Origin: Candidatus Cetobacterium colombiensis
GTDB taxonomy: Bacteria; Fusobacteriota; Fusobacteriia; Fusobacteriales; Fusobacteriaceae
Direction of reading: 5' to 3'
NCBI RefSeq assembly: GCF_033962415.1
Contig: NZ_JAVIKH010000011.1
Location: forward strand, 1 to 64,000
DNA: 64,000 bases
Part shown: positions 60,280-64,000 of the stretch, one piece after another
How positions within the stretch are numbered: the stretch's first letter is position 1
How the letters are laid out: every line of letters begins with the position of its first letter
The notes under the pieces: model-generated
Seen by the model: only the letters and a program-made list of their open reading frames with translations
Told to the model about the DNA's origin: nothing
The model's database searches: none
Translations under genes and position numbers: made by a program

Positions 60280-61065
60280 TTATCTCCTATTATTTTTTTC
60301 TCCCATGTAGAAGGCTAATGTTGTTAAGATTAATAGTATTGCAAAATATGTTATTACCAACGCACTAGAATAATGTCCACTATAACCTGACTTTATACTA
60401 TTTATATACATTTGAACTGTTTGAAATTTCCCCCCAACTAACATATTAACCAATAAAAACTCTCCAAATAACATTGAAAAGGTTAAAAGCATTGACACAC
60501 TTAATCCTTTAGATATATTTGGAACTATTATTTTAAAAAATGCCATTCTTGTACTCGCTCCAAGTATGTTAGCACTTTCTATTAATTCTTTTAAATTTAA
60601 ACCATCTAAACTATTTTTTATACCTCTATAGACAAAAGGGTAAGCTAAAACAAAATATACTCCCACTAATATATATGTTGTTCCAACTAACCTAAACGGT
60701 TCACTAGAATACAATTTTATAAGTCCAACTACTGAAACAGCTCCTGGAACTGCAAAACAAACTAATACTAAAATTTCCATAAACTTTTCTATTTTCTTAA
60801 AATAATATGTGGCAACAAAAACTGCTGGTACTAATATTAGAGCTATAAAAAACAGTGAAACTAAACAGATCCAAAAACTTTTTCCTACAGCATTTAAAAA
60901 CATCTCATTTTTAAAAATTTCCAAATACCATTTTAATGTCAATCCTTGTGGTAATAAAGTATTTGTCCATTTTGTACTCAGTGAGTATACCAATGTCCCT
61001 AATATTGGTAAAAACAAAGTAGTCAATATAGCTGTTACAATCCACATATGAACTTTATTTTTCAT
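60280..61065 (-). CDS. ABC import permease 2
   Basis: A 261-residue inner-membrane permease of the PotC/PhnV-like type with about six TM helices and an EAA loop (ESANILGASTRMAFFKIIVPNISKGLSVS). It overlaps permease 1 by 11 nt and lies 4 nt before the ATPase gene. Confidence 0.92.
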   Translation of the reverse strand: MKNKVHMWIVTAILTTLFLPILGTLVYSLSTKWTNTLLPQGLTLKWYLEIFKNEMFLNAVGKSFWICLVSLFFIALILVPAVFVATYYFKKIEKFMEILVLVCFAVPGAVSVVGLIKLYSSEPFRLVGTTYILVGVYFVLAYPFVYRGIKNSLDGLNLKELIESANILGASTRMAFFKIIVPNISKGLSVSMLLTFSMLFGEFLLVNMLVGGKFQTVQMYINSIKSGYSGHYSSALVITYFAILLILTTLAFYMGEKNNRR

Positions 61066-61957
61066 ATTTTCCCCTTTTCTTTTTCAACATCACTTCATTT
61101 ATTATTACAACAAAAATCAATATCCCCCCAAGTAAAATAGACATTGCACTAGCTATTCCTGGTTCATATGCTACCTCTCCAGCTATATAACTTGTAATTC
61201 TTATTGTCATCACATTATATGTTCCATTTGTCAATGCAAGAGTACAAGCATAAGCTCCCATTGCATTGGCAAACATTATTAACATCGTTCCTAAAATTTC
61301 CTTTAACATAACTGGAATCCCAACTCTTTTCCAAAATGTAAAAGTACTTCCCCCCATTATATTAACCATTTCTTGCCACTGTGGATTTAGTCTATCAAAT
61401 ACAGGATATAAAAGTAATAATCCCAAAGGTAATTGAAAATATATATACATTAAAATCAATCCCGTTTTTGAATATACATCAAATCCATCTATCAGTCCTA
61501 TGTTTTTTAGTAGAATTGTCATAACTCCGTTACTTCCAAGAAGAATTATAAAGGCAAAAGCAAGTGGAATTCCACTAAAGTTTGAAAGCATATTTATAAA
61601 TAACAGTATGCTTTTTTTAGATGAATTTTTTAATCTATTTAAAGAATATGCCCCTTGTAAAGATATTAAAAGTCCTACAAAAGTGGATATAAAAGCTAAT
61701 TCCAAAGAGTTAAAAATAGACTGTTTTATAAATCTACTTTGAAAAATATACTCATAATTTTCTAAAGTAAACTCACCATACTCATTTATAAAACTTCCAA
61801 TAAAAGTTGAGATAAATGGACTTATAAGAAACATAATCATTAGTATCATAAAAGGTAATAATATTAAAAATCCTTTATGATGTTCTTCTATTTGTGGCGT
61901 TGTTATATTAATTTTTTTTGATCTCTTAATTTTTTCAACTTCTAAGATATTTTCCAA
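61055..61957 (-). CDS. ABC import permease 1
   Basis: A 300-residue inner-membrane permease (PotB/PhnU-like) with an N-terminal cytosolic tail, about six TM helices (first: GFLILLPFMILMIMFLI) and the EAA loop (EMVNIMGGSTFTFWKRVGIPVMLKEILGT). No ATG fits the 5' end. GGAGG at 61963-61967 places a TTG start at 61957; the frame itself opens 12 nt earlier, inside that ribosome site. Confidence 0.88.
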   Translation of the reverse strand: MENILEVEKIKRSKKINITTPQIEEHHKGFLILLPFMILMIMFLISPFISTFIGSFINEYGEFTLENYEYIFQSRFIKQSIFNSLELAFISTFVGLLISLQGAYSLNRLKNSSKKSILLFINMLSNFSGIPLAFAFIILLGSNGVMTILLKNIGLIDGFDVYSKTGLILMYIYFQLPLGLLLLYPVFDRLNPQWQEMVNIMGGSTFTFWKRVGIPVMLKEILGTMLIMFANAMGAYACTLALTNGTYNVMTIRITSYIAGEVAYEPGIASAMSILLGGILIFVVIINEVMLKKKRGKYEK

Positions 61958-61971
61958 TTTTACCTCCAAAA

Positions 61972-62736
61972 TTAGTTTATCTCTAAAATTTCACAACAAA
62001 CTTTTTTTATCTCTTTTTGAGTTATTTTATTTTCACCATATTTTTTTCCCATTTCCCCCAAGATCCATAATGGTACTTGTCTTTCAAGTTTACTGTCTCC
62101 TCCATGGTTACCTTTTTCATCCATCCCATGATCTGAAGTTACTATAATTTCATATCCTTGCTCTTGCCACAATGGAATGTAGTGAGATAAATAGTTACTC
62201 ATATCATATACCTTATTTTCATATCTTTTAGAAAGCCCTCCACTTCTATGACCAGCATCATCTATATTCATAGTATGAAGTAGTAAAAAATCTGGTTTTT
62301 TATCTTTTATAATTTTATTACTTAAAGAAAATAGATGTGAATCAGGATAGTTATCTTCCCAATAAAATCTTCCATAGTTTATATTGCCCTCTAAGTTTTC
62401 AATTTCAATATCCTCTTCCATATTAAAAGGTCCATTATATAACTCATGAATCCAGTGATATGCCACTGCTGCTGTTGTTAATCCTGATTTTCTTGCCAAA
62501 GAAAAAACACTTTCCTCTTTTGACATTCTATTTATTCTGTTGTTTAATATTCCACTTTCAATAGGTGTTTTTCCTGTTAATATAGTTTCATAGAGTGGTC
62601 TTGAAAGACTAGGTAATTCACTTTCTAAAGTAAACTTTGTTGCTTCTCCTTTTTCTTTTAAAGCTTTTAAGTATCCCATTTTATTACTCACATGATTTCC
62701 CATTCCATCAATTAAAATCAATATTAACTTTCTCAT
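61972..62736 (-). CDS. Alkaline-phosphatase-superfamily hydrolase in a transport operon
   Basis: A 254-residue cytoplasmic metallohydrolase of the nucleotide pyrophosphatase/phosphodiesterase (AP) superfamily. ILIDGMGN holds the first metal Asp; PSLSRPLYETILTGKTP contains the Ser/Thr nucleophile region; NIDDAGHRSGG and TSDHGMDEKGNHGGD supply the remaining metal ligands. There is no signal peptide, so it acts on the imported substrate. Its position between the binding protein and permease genes suggests uptake of a phospho- or phosphono-compound (for example 2-aminoethylphosphonate or glycerophosphodiester), which it then cleaves. Confidence 0.85.
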   Translation of the reverse strand: MRKLILILIDGMGNHVSNKMGYLKALKEKGEATKFTLESELPSLSRPLYETILTGKTPIESGILNNRINRMSKEESVFSLARKSGLTTAAVAYHWIHELYNGPFNMEEDIEIENLEGNINYGRFYWEDNYPDSHLFSLSNKIIKDKKPDFLLLHTMNIDDAGHRSGGLSKRYENKVYDMSNYLSHYIPLWQEQGYEIIVTSDHGMDEKGNHGGDSKLERQVPLWILGEMGKKYGENKITQKEIKKVCCEILEIN

Positions 62737-62746
62737 TAAAATCCTC

Positions 62747-63787
62747 CTATTTTTTATTTACTAAAACCTCTTCTTGCCAAACTCTTCCTAAATTTTTAGA
62801 AGTTTTATCCCAAGCTTCATGATTTTCAATAGCTCTTGCATTTTTATACTGCTCATCTGGAATCATTTTTTCCTTTATCTCTTTTGGTAAATCCACTTTT
62901 CTAATTGGCCTTGCATTTCCTTTAGCTAAGTTTATTTGTCCTTCATCACTAAATATATACTCTCTTGTTAATTTTGCTGCATTTGGATTCTTTGCCCATT
63001 TATTTATTATTGTTGTATATCCGCTTATAAGAGATCCATCTGATGGAATTAAAACTTCAAATCTATCTTTATCTATTGCATCTCTATAACTTAAACCATT
63101 AAAGTCCCAAATTAGTCCAACTTCAACTTCGCCCTTTTCTAAATTTTGAATATTTGGAGAAACTGCAGAAAGTCTTCCTTCTTTAGCTAAATTAGCAAAA
63201 TATTTTATAGCTGGTTCAATATTTTTTTCATCTCCACCTAAAGCATAAGCTGCTGCTAAAACTGCACTTGATGCTTGAGCTGCTGTTCCAACATCTCCTG
63301 GACTCACCTTAAACTTACTATTTTTTAAATCCTCCCAAGATCTTGGAATATCTTTTTCTGGAATTTTATCTTTATCCACAATAAAGGCAATTGTTCCAGT
63401 GTATGCTAACATCCAATGACCGTCCTTATCTTTAGCCCACTCAGGTACTTCTTCCCAATAACTTGTTTTAAATGGTTGAGTAACTCCTTGCTTTACAGCT
63501 ATATTTGCAAATCCTGCTCCTATATCTCCTATATCTGCAGTGGCATTTTTTCCCTCATTTTTAAATTTTGCAATCTCTTGAGCACTACTCATATCTGTGT
63601 CGCTATGTTTTAAATTATACTTTTCATTTAATTGAACCCAAGTGTCTTTCCAGTTAGCCCAATTATCGGGCATTCCAACAGATATTACTTCTCCTTCTTT
63701 TTGTGCCTTTTCTTTTATTTCTTGTAAAGTTTCTCCATAAGTTAAAATACTTGATAATAGTGTTGTTGCTAAAACAATTTTCTTCAT
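62747..63787 (-). CDS. ABC extracellular solute-binding protein (family 1)
   Basis: A 346-residue periplasmic binding protein: signal peptide (ending about residue 18, LTYGE), then KEGEVISVGMPDNWANWKDTWVQLNEKYNL and DIGDIGAGFANIAVKQGV, as in iron/spermidine/phosphonate binding proteins. The RDAIDKDRFEVLIPSDGSLISGYTTIINKWAKNP region is typical of the family-1 C-lobe. The ATG at 63787 follows TGGGAGG; the five-codon upstream extension contains the ribosome site. It is the first gene of the operon. Confidence 0.9.
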   Translation of the reverse strand: MKKIVLATTLLSSILTYGETLQEIKEKAQKEGEVISVGMPDNWANWKDTWVQLNEKYNLKHSDTDMSSAQEIAKFKNEGKNATADIGDIGAGFANIAVKQGVTQPFKTSYWEEVPEWAKDKDGHWMLAYTGTIAFIVDKDKIPEKDIPRSWEDLKNSKFKVSPGDVGTAAQASSAVLAAAYALGGDEKNIEPAIKYFANLAKEGRLSAVSPNIQNLEKGEVEVGLIWDFNGLSYRDAIDKDRFEVLIPSDGSLISGYTTIINKWAKNPNAAKLTREYIFSDEGQINLAKGNARPIRKVDLPKEIKEKMIPDEQYKNARAIENHEAWDKTSKNLGRVWQEEVLVNKK

Positions 63788-63826
63788 TATTTTTCCTCCC
63801 AAAACTTTATTTTTTATTTCTACATT

Positions 63827-63849
63827 TAGTTTAACACCTTCATGTTAAA
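63827..63849. promoter_or_regulatory. Inverted repeat upstream of the phosphatase/ABC operon
   Basis: TTTAACA and TGTTAAA are separated by CCTTCA, about 45 nt before the start codon. This is operator-like geometry; the cognate regulator is unknown. The rest of 63850-64000 shows no gene. Confidence 0.35.
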
Positions 63850-64000
63850 GTAAAATATAAGAGTGGTAAAATAATAGTAAATTAAAAGTTAAATAAGGGT
63901 AAATTTTATAAAAATATATAGAATAAAATATATTCCGAAGGAATAATCTGGGTTTATAAGTAAAAATAATAGTATAACTTTTTCATTTTTTTAAAACTAA

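Overview
The window is very AT-rich and has strong Shine-Dalgarno sites (AAGGAGG type), but the encoded cell envelope is diderm: outer-membrane usher, lipoproteins, periplasmic adaptors, PapD-like chaperones. Low GC, Firmicute-like signals and an outer membrane together suggest a member of the Fusobacteriota (Fusobacterium or Cetobacterium type). This is an inference from gene content; no database was searched.

Layout. 0-11.4 kb: housekeeping and accessory genes (two PEBP-family proteins, an amino-acid antiporter, an MgtA-type Mg2+ ATPase, a cold-shock protein, Ndk, an EAL phosphodiesterase, an RpiR regulator), then two serine recombinases and an orphan IS3-OrfA-like protein. 11.5-22.4 kb: a complete chaperone-usher fimbrial operon that looks like the alternate (CS1/CFA-I-like) class: two chaperones, pilin, usher, two small secreted proteins, a LysM protein, a 1399-residue adhesin made of three ~369-residue repeats plus a pilin-like tail, and a MORN lipoprotein. 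Related 32-bp palindromes lie at both ends of this operon, one directly upstream of a recombinase gene. 22.6-25.2 kb: a FlK-like thioesterase and a small plasmid- or phage-like replication cluster. 25.2-28.5 kb: a three-gene unit encoding a membrane protein, a GH108 muramidase and a papain-protease/serine-hydrolase fusion. 28.6-29.3 kb: a half-size chaperone and a partner. 29.5-32.2 kb: MscS, a PSD-like decarboxylase and a tiny membrane protein. 32.2-40.3 kb: an AAA-ATPase/TOPRIM pair, MntH, a dicarboxylate-type symporter, PyrG with a leader terminator, and an Abi_2 protein preceded by a short structured RNA with its own promoter. 40.5-53 kb: two paralogous sigma factors that share a promoter module, two paralogous large HTH regulators, a MacAB/Lol-like ABC exporter and a PLD-nuclease/helicase. 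53-64 kb: cysK-cysE divergent from an SDF symporter, tRNA-Leu(CAA), two small envelope proteins, a polar amino-acid ABC transporter behind a His4 leader-peptide attenuator, and an ABC uptake operon containing an alkaline-phosphatase-superfamily enzyme.

The most interesting items are the His-leader attenuator in front of an ABC transporter, the Abi_2 gene with its RNA, the protease-hydrolase/muramidase/membrane-protein unit, the fimbrial operon with its flanking palindromes, and the twin sigma factors. Promoters and hairpins were read by eye. Family assignments rest on motifs visible in the translations.
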